DNA of 64,000 nucleotides, taken from Ruminococcus sp. YE71 (GTDB taxonomy: Bacteria > Bacillota > Clostridia > Oscillospirales > Ruminococcaceae). The stretch is taken from assembly GCF_900119155.1 (NCBI RefSeq), contig NZ_FPIR01000003.1, positions 186,001-250,000 on the forward strand, written 5' to 3'. Both the position numbers and the translations under genes were made by a program. Shown piece by piece: positions 1 through 9,265 of the stretch (position 1 is its first letter; every line of letters begins with the position of its first letter). Under the pieces are notes generated by a model, which was given only the letters and a program-made list of their open reading frames with translations, ran no database searches and was not told the origin of the DNA.

Positions 1-1
1 C

Positions 2-1036
2 GGCGGCGATACCTCCGCCCACGCCGTTTCACAGCTGACCTGCACCCCTGCCGTCATCGTCATCGACTGCGGCGGCATGAGCGACTCCATTGGGGCGGTG
101 ATGAGCGGTTTCCTGCACTACCGACCCAACCGCATCGCAGGGTTCATCTTCTCGAAGCTGCCGCCGAGCCTTGTGCCGATGGTGAAACGGCTCTGCGAGG
201 AACTCGGCACGGAGTATTTCGGCTGTCTGCCGAAGACCGACCTGACCTTCAAAAGCCGCCACCTCGGGCTGGTGACCGCCGCCGAGACCGAGGACATCGC
301 GGCGAAACTCGCGGCGCTGGGCGAACTCGCAGAACAGCACATCGAACTCGACCGCCTGCTGACCCTCGGTGGCGGCCTGCCGAAGTTTGAGCCGCCTGTC
401 ATCCCACGCGTCGTGGGAAGTCCCGTCATCGCGGTGGCGGATGACAGGGCGTTCTGCTTCACCTACCCCGAAACGCTGTCGCTGCTCGAAGAGATGGGCT
501 GCCGCATCCTGCGGTTCTCGCCGATGTCCGACAGTGCCGTTCCCGATGCGGACGGGCTTATCCTCAGCGGCGGCTACCCCGAGCTCCACGCGGCGGAGCT
601 TTCGGCGAACGGTGCCATGCTTGCGGACATCCGCGAGAAGATATCGGGCGGTCTGCCCACCATCGCCGAGTGCGGCGGCTTCATGTACCTTCACGAAAGA
701 CTGCGGACGGACGATGGCGTTTTCCCGATGGCGGGGGTCATCCGCGGCGAAGCATTCCCGACGGGTCGACTGACCCGATTCGGGTACGTGACGCTGACAG
801 CCGAGAGCGGCGGTCTGCTGTGCGGCGAGGGCGGCACACTTCGGGCGCACGAGTTCCACTACTTCGACAGCGAAAACTGCGGCGGCTCTTTCACCGCCGT
901 CAAGCGCGACGGCAGAAGCTGGCAGTGCGTGCATCACACCGACACGCTGTACGCAGGTTTTCCGCATCTGTACCTTTGCGGAGACATCGCGGCGGCGGAG
1001 AGTTTCGCGAGGGCGTGCGCGGACAGAAGAAAATAG
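2..1036 (+). CDS. cobB/cbiA: Cobyrinate a,c-diamide synthase, 5' end outside the window
   Basis: Glutamine-dependent amidation of cobyrinic acid side chains a and c in cobalamin synthesis, in the cytoplasm. The reading frame is open from base 2 (GGDTSAHAVSQL...), so the true start and the N-terminal ATP-binding part lie to the left. The visible part has the end of the dethiobiotin-synthetase-like domain (VIVIDCGGM) and a class I glutamine amidotransferase domain over about the last 200 residues, with LILSGGYPELHA and the nucleophile cysteine in AECGGFMYL; a late EFHYFDSE supplies the family's conserved histidine. An ATG at 77 exists but is internal to the domain. Followed directly by a strong terminator, so this is the last gene of its operon; further B12 genes may lie upstream. 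Confident family call; cobB versus cbiA naming depends on the pathway type. Confidence 0.9.
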   Translation, partial: GGDTSAHAVSQLTCTPAVIVIDCGGMSDSIGAVMSGFLHYRPNRIAGFIFSKLPPSLVPMVKRLCEELGTEYFGCLPKTDLTFKSRHLGLVTAAETEDIAAKLAALGELAEQHIELDRLLTLGGGLPKFEPPVIPRVVGSPVIAVADDRAFCFTYPETLSLLEEMGCRILRFSPMSDSAVPDADGLILSGGYPELHAAELSANGAMLADIREKISGGLPTIAECGGFMYLHERLRTDDGVFPMAGVIRGEAFPTGRLTRFGYVTLTAESGGLLCGEGGTLRAHEFHYFDSENCGGSFTAVKRDGRSWQCVHHTDTLYAGFPHLYLCGDIAAAESFARACADRRK

Positions 1037-1084
1037 AAATATCCCCCCGAAAGCGTTTCGCATGAGACTTTCGGGGGGATATTT
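1037..1084 (+). terminator. Intrinsic terminator after cobB
   Basis: A 15-17 bp near-perfect stem (AAATATCCCCCCGAAAG pairing with CTTTCGGGGGGATATTT) with a 14-base loop starts at the stop codon of the cobyrinate synthase gene. The A-rich left and T-rich right edges make it possibly bidirectional. Confidence 0.85.
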
Positions 1085-1093
1085 CGGGACAGA

Positions 1094-1199
1094 TTTAATG
1101 ACAGTCGTTAAATATTTATCGTATAAGATATGTACAGTGTGCCTAAGATTCGGGTATGTGGGTTGTGCAGTCAGCCGAAATTTAATGTTTATCGTTAAA
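1094..1199 (+). promoter_or_regulatory. Two 19-bp operator-like repeats
   Basis: TTTAATG-N5-CGTTAAA occurs at 1094-1112 and again at 1181-1199, in the same orientation, 87 bp apart. Each copy is an imperfect palindrome (6 of 7 positions pair). The second ends seven bases before the -35 box of the DUF2975 promoter. The likely ligand is the XRE protein encoded at 1790, but that is inference. Confidence 0.5.
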
Positions 1200-1205
1200 T
1201 TATAG

Positions 1206-1234
1206 TTGACAAGCATAAAAAATCATGTTAAAAT
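1206..1234 (+). promoter_or_regulatory. Sigma-A promoter for DUF2975/XRE pair
   Basis: TTGACA (1206-1211), 17-base spacer, TAAAAT (1229-1234). A second -10-like TATAAT at 1234-1239 is 22 bases away and less likely. Confidence 0.75.
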
Positions 1235-1300
1235 ATAATCACAGGAGAGAGGAACGGCTCCTCGGGACACAGAGAAAAACTACAGAACGGAGGAATATAT

Positions 1301-1780
1301 ATGGAACAGCTGAAAAACAAGACACTCGAAAAGATACAGAAAAGCAGCAGGATAATGGCGTGGATGTGTGTGCTGGGCGGCATCGTCTACATGGGAATCT
1401 CCGCGATAAACACCAGATGGCTGATCGGCACGGGTGCTGATCCGAGCGTACTCGCGCCGGGGATAGGCGGCACGATTTCGAAAATAATACACGGTATTCT
1501 GTTATTTTTTGCCGCGTCGGTATTTTTCCGCATACAGAAGAGCGGCGTACCGTTCACGGAGAAGAACTTTCGTTCGGTGCGGCTGATCGGCATTTTGCTG
1601 ATAGCGAGCACGGTGCTTTCGCAGGCGGTAATAATACTGCTGAGCGGGGGGATCACTGATATTGCGAATGATCTGATAGTACTTTCGCCGCCGATCATCA
1701 CGGGAATACTTTTCCTGTTCATTGCGAAGGTGTTCGGGTACGGAGCGATGCTCCAGCGGGAGTCAGACGAGACATTGTGA
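1301..1780 (+). CDS. DUF2975 family membrane protein
   Basis: 159-aa integral membrane protein with four predicted hydrophobic segments at about residues 18-38, 58-76, 92-115 and 127-148, and an FRIQKSGVPFTEKN motif in the cytoplasmic loop after the second, typical of DUF2975. RBS is ACGGAGG seven bases before the ATG. It is followed nine bases later by a small XRE regulator, the standard arrangement for this family, where the pair is thought to act as a small regulator-plus-membrane-partner module. Biochemical function of DUF2975 is unknown. Own promoter and two operator-like repeats upstream suggest autoregulation by the second gene. Confidence 0.75.
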   Translation: MEQLKNKTLEKIQKSSRIMAWMCVLGGIVYMGISAINTRWLIGTGADPSVLAPGIGGTISKIIHGILLFFAASVFFRIQKSGVPFTEKNFRSVRLIGILLIASTVLSQAVIILLSGGITDIANDLIVLSPPIITGILFLFIAKVFGYGAMLQRESDETL

Positions 1781-1789
1781 GGTGAGTGA

Positions 1790-2002
1790 ATGGCGATAAT
1801 ACTCAGGCTGGATCGAGTTATGGCTGACAGGAAGATGAGTCTGAACGAGTTAAGTGAGCAAGTCGGGATAAGTAATGTAAATTTATCGAAGATAAAGACG
1901 GGGAAAGTCAGTGCGGTAAGATTTTCGACGTTAAATGCGATATGTAAGGTATTGAAATGTCAGCCCGGCGACATCCTTGAATATATAGAAGACGAAGAGT
2001 AG
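1790..2002 (+). CDS. Small XRE-family helix-turn-helix regulator (YozG-like)
   Basis: 70-aa protein consisting almost only of a Cro/CI-type HTH: the region MSLNELSEQVGISNVNLSKI carries the helix-turn-helix, and the tail LKCQPGDILEYIED is typical of the YozG group of compact XRE proteins. No dimerisation or sensor domain. GAGGTGAG precedes the ATG, nine bases after the DUF2975 stop, so the two genes are cotranscribed. A short intrinsic terminator follows at once. Probably represses its own operon through the repeats at 1094-1199; that target is inferred. Confidence 0.85.
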   Translation: MAIILRLDRVMADRKMSLNELSEQVGISNVNLSKIKTGKVSAVRFSTLNAICKVLKCQPGDILEYIEDEE

Positions 2003-2005
2003 CAA

Positions 2006-2033
2006 AAGCCCGAAAGCGAGAACTTTCGGGCTT
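2006..2033 (+). terminator. Terminator after XRE gene
   Basis: AAGCCCGAAAG, six-base loop, CTTTCGGGCTT: an 11-bp perfect stem starting four bases after the stop codon. The T-run is poor. Confidence 0.7.
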
Positions 2034-2045
2034 AAATGTGCAAAA

Positions 2046-2826
2046 AGCAAACCCAAACCACCGTCCCGTCCTCGCCAGAGACTAAAAAGTTTAGGAGGGA
2101 GGGAGACCTCCGCCTTAGCTGCGCACGGCTACAAAGGCTCCCCCAGCAGTGACTCAGGGGCAGAGTCACCGTCCCGTCCTCGCCAGGGCAGAAAAAAGTT
2201 TAGGAGGGGTCTGGGGAGACCCTTTTCAAAGGGTCCCCCAGCAGGGGCTCGGGGACGGCGTCCCCGCCAAGGGAATAAGGCTTTGAAGCCAAAGCGCGCC
2301 AACATCCCCCACCAACATAAAATCGGCAAATCCCGAAAAAACGTCCCGAAAGGCGCCAAAAGAAAGACCATCTCAAACCATCAAGAACACACCGATTTGC
2401 CGATTTTATTTTCGCGAGAGAGCGCAGCGATTCGAGTGAAACACCCAATCGCACCGAAGGTGCGACAAGGCAGAAAGGCTACATCGGTTTGTGCAGTTCA
2501 GAGAAATCGCTGGCGCGATTTTGGGGGCTTTGCCAAAAGTCGCTTCGCTCTTTTGGCAAAATAAAATCGGCATTTCACGCTTCGAGATTTTGTTTGAGCT
2601 CGTCTTTTATGTTGAGTTCTTTTTCTCGATTCTCGGGAAATGCCGATTTTATTTTTGTGGGGGATGATGGCTCTCTTACGGGTCAAAGCCATGTTCCCTG
2701 GGCGGGGACGCCGTCCCCGAGCCCCTGCTGGGGGAGCCTTTGTAGCCGTGCGCAGCTAAGGCGGGGGTCTCCCTCCCTCCTAAACTTTTTTCTGCCCTGG
2801 CGAACACGGGACGGTGGTCTGGGTTT
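2046..2826. repeat. 780-bp nested inverted-repeat region without genes
   Basis: The outer arms (left about 2046-2290, right about 2665-2826) are inverted copies: both contain the phrases AAAAAGTTTAGGAGGGAGGG, CCTTAGCTGCGCACGGCTAC and GGGGACGGCGTCCCCG. The left arm holds the opening phrase (CCGTCCCGTCCTCGCCAG) twice, so part of it was duplicated. Inside are smaller hairpins: AAAATCGGCAAATC with GATTTGCCGATTTT (about 2319-2408), GCCAAAAG with CTTTTGGC (about 2532-2559), and AAAATCGGCATTTC with GAAATGCCGATTTT (about 2561-2652). No credible ORF. Parts of the arms resemble the shorter palindromic repeats elsewhere in the window. Confidence 0.75.
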
Positions 2827-2831
2827 TCTAT

Positions 2832-4483
<1,652 letters not shown>

Positions 4484-4509
4484 TTATGATCCGCCTTTCG
4501 TCAGTTGGC

Positions 4510-4977
4510 TTACTTGCTGATCTCCAGCACCTCGAACTTGATGATGCCTGCGGGAGCGTCTACCTCGAATACGTCGCCTACCTTCTTCTTGAGGGCAGCC
4601 TTGCCGATGGGAGAATCGTCGGAGATCTTGTTGTTCGCAGGGTCGGTCTCGGTCGAACCAACGATCTGGAAGGTCTCGATCTCGCCCAGCTCGATGTCCC
4701 TGATGGTCATGATCGAACCAACACCTATCTCGTCTACCGAAATGTCGTCGTCGTCAACGACTACAGCGTTGGCAAGAATGTATGCCATGTTCTCGATCTG
4801 CGACTCCAGCTTTGCCTGCTCGTTCTTCGCTTCATCGTACTCGGCGTTCTCGGAAAGGTCGCCGAATGAACGCGCTTCCTTCAGCTGATCTGCTACTTCT
4901 TTTCTGCGGACTGTCTTGAGATATTCAAGCTCAGCTTCCAGCTTCTCCTTACCTGCTTTTGAAATAGTATTTGCCAT
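4510..4977 (-). CDS. greA: Transcription elongation factor GreA
   Basis: 155-aa factor that binds the RNA polymerase secondary channel and stimulates transcript cleavage in stalled complexes. N-terminal coiled coil (residues about 8-75) with the tip acidic residues in FGDLSENAEYDEAKNEQ, then the FKBP-like domain ending in VDAPAGIIKFEVLEI. Full normal length. RBS AAAGGAG seven bases before the ATG. First gene of a greA-atpD-atpC transcription unit with a consensus promoter upstream. Confidence 0.96.
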   Translation of the reverse strand: MANTISKAGKEKLEAELEYLKTVRRKEVADQLKEARSFGDLSENAEYDEAKNEQAKLESQIENMAYILANAVVVDDDDISVDEIGVGSIMTIRDIELGEIETFQIVGSTETDPANNKISDDSPIGKAALKKKVGDVFEVDAPAGIIKFEVLEISK

Positions 4978-5051
4978 GTCAAATGCACTCCTTTTATCAT
5001 AAGTTGCTTATTTGTCCGTATCAGCGTACCCCGAAAAAAGATACACTATAT

Positions 5052-5080
5052 ATTATACCTCTTATCCCCCTGTTTGTCAA
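5052..5080 (-). promoter_or_regulatory. Sigma-A promoter for greA-atpD-atpC
   Basis: On the minus strand: TTGACA (5075-5080), 17-base spacer, TATAAT (5052-5057), a perfect consensus 75 bases before the greA start. The rest of the 4978-5306 gap holds a fragment of the palindromic repeat family (about 5100-5150) and the next operon's promoter. Confidence 0.85.
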
Positions 5081-5195
5081 GGGTCATTTTCACTAATCCT
5101 CCGTCAGGAGAGTGCGGGTCGATTTTTGGGGGGAGAACCTACCCGAACACCTTACGAACCATAAAAAATGCGATAAACAGACGATTTTGCTATAT

Positions 5196-5228
5196 AAGAG
5201 CTGTTCTCAAGCCGAAGAACAGCTCTTT
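5196..5228 (+). terminator. Hairpin with T-run in gap before the regulator operon
   Basis: AAGAGCTGTTCT, eight-base loop, AGAACAGCTCTT, followed by TATCTTTT. No gene ends into it on the plus strand within the window, so it is either left over from an insertion event or shields the downstream operon. Confidence 0.6.
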
Positions 5229-5242
5229 ATCTTTTCTGCCGA

Positions 5243-5271
5243 TTGACCTTTCCTCCGAACTATGCTATAAT
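5243..5271 (+). promoter_or_regulatory. Promoter of the sensor/ABC module
   Basis: TTGACC (5243-5248), 17-base spacer, TATAAT (5266-5271), 36 bases before the response regulator start. Confidence 0.75.
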
Positions 5272-5306
5272 TATTACAATAAACACATTCATTCGGGAGG
5301 TGTGCC

Positions 5307-5996
5307 ATGAAAAAGATTCTGACCGCTGAGGACGACAGGGAGATAAACCGCCTTATATGTGAATACTTGTCCTCGCAGGGCTATGAAACACTTTCGGCAC
5401 TGAACGGACTTGATGCCGTTCGTATCGTCCGGGAACAGAGTGACTTGTCGCTCCTGATACTTGACCTGATGCTGCCGTTTCAGAGCGGTGATATGGTTTT
5501 GCAAAAGATACGGGAATTTTCCGATATTCCAGTGATCGTGGTGTCGGCAAAAAGTGAGACACGCTCAAAGATAGACCTGATAAGAATGGGCGCTGACGAT
5601 TACATTACAAAGCCATTTGACCTTGACGAGCTGCTTGTGCGTGTGGAAGCCGTTCTGCGGAGATACGAGGGAAATCTCCATAAGCAAGATGAAGCCAAAA
5701 CACTGATCTATAAAAATCTATCACTTGACATTACAGCAGGAAGTGCGACAGTCTGCGACAAAACGCTCACTCTGACCAGCAAGGAGTTTGCAATACTGGA
5801 GCTGATGCTGAAAAATTCCACTAAGCTGTGGTCGAAAGCGAATCTGTTTGAGAGCGTGTGGGGTGAGAATTACCTTACCGATGATAATACCGTCAAAGTC
5901 CACATGAGCAATATCCGTTCCAAGCTGAAAAAGCTCGATCCCGACAACGAGTATATCGAAACGGTCTGGGGTATGGGCTATCGTCTTGTAACTTAA
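5307..5996 (+). CDS. OmpR/VanR-type response regulator
   Basis: 229 aa. Receiver domain residues 1-120 with acidic pair EDD (8-10), phosphoacceptor aspartate in LLILDLMLP (about residue 52), conserved threonine/serine in VIVVSAKSE and lysine in DDYITKPFDLDEL. C-terminal winged-helix DNA-binding domain from about residue 130, ending WGMGYRLVT. RBS GGGAGG before the ATG. It heads a module with an ABC ATPase, a permease and a histidine kinase, an order typical of peptide-antibiotic sensing and resistance systems. Likely binds the 22-bp-spaced direct repeats at 5992-6025 just after its own stop codon. Base composition is lower in GC than the flanking genes. Confidence 0.9.
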   Translation: MKKILTAEDDREINRLICEYLSSQGYETLSALNGLDAVRIVREQSDLSLLILDLMLPFQSGDMVLQKIREFSDIPVIVVSAKSETRSKIDLIRMGADDYITKPFDLDELLVRVEAVLRRYEGNLHKQDEAKTLIYKNLSLDITAGSATVCDKTLTLTSKEFAILELMLKNSTKLWSKANLFESVWGENYLTDDNTVKVHMSNIRSKLKKLDPDNEYIETVWGMGYRLVT

Positions 5997-6025
5997 CCTT
6001 TTCCGAACCTTCGCTTAACCTTTTC
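5992..6025 (+). promoter_or_regulatory. Direct repeat, probable response-regulator site
   Basis: CTTAACCTTTTC occurs at 5992-6003 and 6014-6025, a 22-base period (two helical turns), with a third partial copy (CTTTACCTTT) after it. It overlaps the stop codon of the regulator gene and precedes a TAGAAT-like -10 near 6040. OmpR-family regulators bind such in-phase direct repeats, so this probably controls the ABC genes. Confidence 0.55.
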
Positions 6026-6077
6026 TTTACCTTTGGCTGTTAGAATGGTATCAACGAAACGAAAGGGGGGCGGCGCT

Positions 6078-6992
6078 ATGGGAAATAGCGTGATAACCAT
6101 GAGAGGACTTTGCAAGTCCTATAAAAAGCAGGAAGTCCTGCACGATTTCAGCCTGACGGTGGAGCGCGGACATATCTGCGGGCTGATCGGTCCGAACGGT
6201 GCAGGCAAGACCACGATCATGAAGATACTGGCGGGATTGTTCTTTCCGACGAAAGGGAAACTGGAACTGTTCGGCAGTAACGATGATCTGGACGATTCCC
6301 GTGCAAGAATGAGTTTTATGATCGAACAGCCGATCATTGCAGGCTCAATGACAGCCCGTCAGAATTTGGAGTATATCCGCTATCTTCGGGGCTATCCCGA
6401 TGAAAAGCGCATTGATGAGATATTGGAGCTTGTCGGGCTTGCAAACACGGGCAAAAAGCGTGCCAATAAATTCTCTCTTGGCATGAAACAGCGTCTCGGC
6501 ATCGGTATGGCACTTCTGCCAAAGCCCGAGATCATGGTGCTTGACGAGCCTGTGAACGGGCTGGATCCGGAGGGCATTGTGGAAGTACGTCAGCTCATCA
6601 AGCGGATGCAGGAAGAATGGGGCGTGACTGTGCTGATCTCCAGCCACTTGCTTTCGGAGCTTTCGGAACTCTGCACGGATTTCTCTATCATCAGTCACGG
6701 TGAGCTGATCGAAAATCTCAGCCGTGAAGAGCTGCTTGTGAAGTGCAGAGGACACATTGCTTTGCGGACGGACGACATCAACCGCACGGCGGCAGTCCTC
6801 GAAGATAAACTTCAAATATCCGATTACAAAGTCATTCACGGCGAGGATATACAGATTTTTGAACATCTCGGCGATATTCTGCACATCTCAAAAACTCTGA
6901 CCGATAACGGACTTGTCATCACAAAGCTGAACGAGGAAGGTCAGAACTTAGAGGACTATTATCTGGAAAAGGTGGGTGACAGGAATGAATAA
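6078..6992 (+). CDS. ABC transporter ATP-binding protein, bacitracin/lantibiotic-immunity type
   Basis: 304 aa from the ATG at 6078, chosen because GAAAGGGGGG lies just before it; an upstream in-frame ATG at 6033 would put the -10-like sequence inside the gene. Walker A GPNGAGKTTIMK (about residues 41-52), Q-loop FMIEQ, signature FSLGMKQRLGIG, Walker B IMVLDEPVNGLDPEG and H-loop SSHLLSEL. The C-terminal 90 residues are the extra domain seen in BcrA-like ATPases. Drives the permease encoded by the overlapping next gene. Predicted to expel or detoxify a peptide antibiotic at the membrane; the substrate cannot be read from sequence. Confidence 0.88.
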   Translation: MGNSVITMRGLCKSYKKQEVLHDFSLTVERGHICGLIGPNGAGKTTIMKILAGLFFPTKGKLELFGSNDDLDDSRARMSFMIEQPIIAGSMTARQNLEYIRYLRGYPDEKRIDEILELVGLANTGKKRANKFSLGMKQRLGIGMALLPKPEIMVLDEPVNGLDPEGIVEVRQLIKRMQEEWGVTVLISSHLLSELSELCTDFSIISHGELIENLSREELLVKCRGHIALRTDDINRTAAVLEDKLQISDYKVIHGEDIQIFEHLGDILHISKTLTDNGLVITKLNEEGQNLEDYYLEKVGDRNE

Positions 6993-7728
6993 TCTGATGA
7001 AAGCAGAATGGTTCAGGCTCAGGCATTCGGGAAACTGCCTGCTTATCCTGCTGTTTTTGGGTATGTGTGCGGTCATGCTCCAGTATTCGGGAAGTGACGG
7101 TCTTGAGATCACCGCCGAAATGTTCTTCGTACATTCCTCAATGGGTATGGCGATAGCCGTAGGCGGCATAACTGCGCTTATCGCAGGCACATTCAACAAC
7201 CGACTTGTAAACTATGAGATAATGCAAGGCACGCCACCCGAGATAATGGTACTCAGCAAAATGCTCATGTCACTTATGCTGGTAACGGCGGTGTATTTTC
7301 TGCCGACCGCCCTGCTTCTTGTTATATTTGACCGTGAGAGCATAACACTTCCAATGATGCTCCTGACATTCATATGCACCGCAAAACTCACGGTGACAGC
7401 AATGGGTATCAACATAATACTCAAAGATGCGACAGGCACTGTGATATTTATATTCGGTCTTGCGTTCCAGTCTATGCCGCTGGTGATATTGCAAAATGTC
7501 CTGAAAATAGATGCGGCAAAGTTCACACCTTACCTGACAAGCACACAGCTGATGATAATTGGCAATATGAATATAGTCGACCTCGATGAACTGTCAATGC
7601 CGCTTGATATGGCGCACATCGAGATAAAAGTCATCGCTTCGTTCATAGTTATGACAGCCGTAATAACTGCCATTGCATACAAGTCGCTCAAAAACAAGTG
7701 GGCAACAGGGCTTACGATAAACAATTGA
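6985..7728 (+). CDS. ABC-2 type membrane permease
   Basis: About 247 aa from the ATG at 6985 (an in-frame GTG at 6976 is the alternative). Six hydrophobic segments, for example LLILLFLGMCAVML, MGMAIAVGGITALIAGTF, MLVTAVYFLPTALLLVIF and VIASFIVMTAVITAIAY, a pattern typical of the permeases paired with BcrA-like ATPases. The start overlaps the ATPase stop by eight bases, so the two are translationally coupled. The ligand is unknown but context (own two-component system) favours antimicrobial peptide immunity. Confidence 0.82.
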   Translation: MNNLMKAEWFRLRHSGNCLLILLFLGMCAVMLQYSGSDGLEITAEMFFVHSSMGMAIAVGGITALIAGTFNNRLVNYEIMQGTPPEIMVLSKMLMSLMLVTAVYFLPTALLLVIFDRESITLPMMLLTFICTAKLTVTAMGINIILKDATGTVIFIFGLAFQSMPLVILQNVLKIDAAKFTPYLTSTQLMIIGNMNIVDLDELSMPLDMAHIEIKVIASFIVMTAVITAIAYKSLKNKWATGLTINN

Positions 7729-7751
7729 TAATATTATGGAGGTACACGCTT

Positions 7752-8648
7752 ATGGAAATGATTCTTGCAACAGCCTGCGAGTGCCTCTTTGTCTTTCTGT
7801 GCGCCCTGCTGTGGAAATATATCTCACTGAAAAAGAATATCCGTCACTTCTCGCAGGAGCTTGAAAAGCTGAAAAGTTCCGATTACAGACAGCCTGTCAA
7901 GGTCACGGATTTTGATAAGGATTTGGTGGAACTTGCCGTAAAGGTAAACGAGCATACCGATATTCAGCGGCAGCTCGGCGTGGAGTATGAGGAACGGCAA
8001 AAGCAGCTCGGGACGGTTATTTCGGGCATTTCCCACGACTTCCGCACACCGCTGACGGCTTCACTCGGTTATCTGCAAATGATCGAAAAAAGCGGTGAGC
8101 TGTCCGATAAGAATGCAGAATATCTCACAATCGTTATGCAGAAAAACAAGTATCTCAAAGAGTTGTCAGACGAATTTTTCGAGCTGACGAAGATCGAGAA
8201 CAGCAATGATGAATTGCAGCTTGAAGAAGTCAATCTCAGCAATCTTCTGACCGAAGCGGTGCTGGAACAGCATTCATGGATAGCGGATAAAAATATCGCA
8301 ACGGATTTTGAAATTTCCGACGGTATCATGATTCAGGCTGATGTGCATTGTCTGACAAGGATACTGAATAATCTCATGTCCAATGCACAGAAATACACCT
8401 CTGACAGCTTCGGCGTTAAGCTGAAACAGGACGGTAATTGTGTGGTATTATGTGTATCCAATACCATTGCGGGCAGCACATCACTCGATGTTGACAGAGT
8501 GTTCGAGCCGTTCTACCGTATGGATGCACGGACGGAAGGCGGCAGCGGACTGGGGTTGTATGTCGTGAAGCTGTTATGTGACAGGCTCGGCTGGTCGGTT
8601 AAGGCGGAGCTGAATGATAATGTTTTTACTGCAACAATATTGATATGA
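7752..8648 (+). CDS. Sensor histidine kinase of the ABC module
   Basis: 298 aa from ATG 7752, with GGAGG ten bases upstream. One hydrophobic segment at the N-terminus (residues about 3-23) and no sizeable outside domain, so it is an intramembrane-type sensor; a coiled-coil linker follows. HisKA box GISHDFRTPLTASLGY with the phosphorylated histidine, N box NNLMSNAQKYT, and G box GGSGLGLYVVK. The small sensor domain and the adjacent ABC genes fit kinases that read the state of their transporter. It would phosphorylate the regulator at 5307. Confidence 0.88.
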   Translation: MEMILATACECLFVFLCALLWKYISLKKNIRHFSQELEKLKSSDYRQPVKVTDFDKDLVELAVKVNEHTDIQRQLGVEYEERQKQLGTVISGISHDFRTPLTASLGYLQMIEKSGELSDKNAEYLTIVMQKNKYLKELSDEFFELTKIENSNDELQLEEVNLSNLLTEAVLEQHSWIADKNIATDFEISDGIMIQADVHCLTRILNNLMSNAQKYTSDSFGVKLKQDGNCVVLCVSNTIAGSTSLDVDRVFEPFYRMDARTEGGSGLGLYVVKLLCDRLGWSVKAELNDNVFTATILI

Positions 8649-8654
8649 ACATAT

Positions 8655-8684
8655 GGCTCGGAGAACACTCTCTGAGCCTTTTTC
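8655..8684 (+). terminator. Terminator of the sensor/ABC module
   Basis: GGCTCGGAGA, four-base loop, TCTCTGAGCC, then TTTTTCTTTT; ten paired positions with one G-T wobble, seven bases after the kinase stop. Confidence 0.85.
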
Positions 8685-8794
8685 TTTTCAGCGGATAAGT
8701 TCCCTATAATCATCACGGACGGCTCTGAGGGGCATTTCCGTTCGTCTGAGGGCATAGCAAAAGGCTCTGCATTACTACAAAGCCCTTGCGTTGA

Positions 8795-8926
8795 TTATTC
8801 GTCCTCGTCAGAACACTCCGACAAGCCATGTATGAGCTGAATATAAACGCACTCCGCACGTTCATGTTCCTCGCCATCCGTAGAGATCATAAGTTCAAGG
8901 AAATATGCCTTTGCTTCTTCGTACCG
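8795..8926 (-). pseudogene. C-terminal fragment of a small unidentified protein
   Basis: Reading leftward, an open frame gives ESRYEEAKAYFLELMISTDG... ending in HGLSECSDEDE and a stop at 8795. It has no start codon or RBS of its own and runs straight into the inverted recombinase relic at 8905, so it looks like the tail of a small gene joined by deletion. I cannot name the family; its position suggests mobile-element origin. Confidence 0.3.
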
Positions 8927-9210
8927 AGATTCGTTCCCTCATGGATAGAATGGCGGAAGCCGATGATGTGGTGTTCGCCTACATTCAGTAGAGGATCAAA
9001 GAGCTGCACTCACGCAAATCGGAGCTTGAACGCAAATTGCAGACAAAAGCTCGTAAGCGTAAGGCTATCGACACAAAGCCTTTGGTCGAACCGCTTGCAA
9101 TGTGGGATACCCTGACGGTGCAGGAGAAACATGATGTTGCCGCTGAGATGATCGAGGTCATTTACATCTCGCATAACAGTGAGGACATTGAAATCAAATT
9201 CGGCGTGTGA
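8905..9210 (+). pseudogene. Tail of a large serine recombinase, with an in-frame stop
   Basis: Frame at 8905 reads LLLRTEIRSLMDRMAEADD then a TAG at 8989-8991, then RIKELHSRKSELERK, WDTLTVQEKHDVAAEMIEVI and IEIKFGV with a natural stop at 9208. This coiled-coil plus terminal-strand pattern is the C-terminus of TnpX/Tn4451-type large serine recombinases. The catalytic N-terminal domain is absent, so the gene is dead twice over (truncation and nonsense codon). It sits at the right end of the lower-GC sensor/ABC module and implies that the module arrived on a mobile element. Confidence 0.75.
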
Positions 9211-9212
9211 AA

Positions 9213-9240
9213 ACGCCGTAAAACAGGTGTTTTACGGTGT
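9213..9240 (+). terminator. Hairpin after recombinase relic
   Basis: ACGCCGTAAAACA, two-base loop, TGTTTTACGGTGT; 13 paired positions with one wobble, just after the relic's stop codon. No strong T-run. Confidence 0.5.
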
Positions 9241-9265
9241 TCGTAAAGTGCGCGAGAAGCAGACA

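Noticed and set aside
29-1216. Minus-strand ORF of 395 codons
   Set aside because: Opposite the cobyrinate synthase gene and crossing its terminator and the next promoter region.
6033-6077. Upstream start for the ABC ATPase
   Set aside because: Would translate the region holding the predicted -10 and RBS; ATG 6078 has the RBS and the normal family N-terminus.
5307-8648. VanRS-type vancomycin resistance cluster
   Set aside because: Regulator and kinase resemble VanR/VanS in general class only; no vanH, vanA or vanX-like genes are present.
8828-9115. Intact 95-aa gene
   Set aside because: This frame crosses two relics in opposite directions; the recombinase-like frame next to it explains the sequence better.
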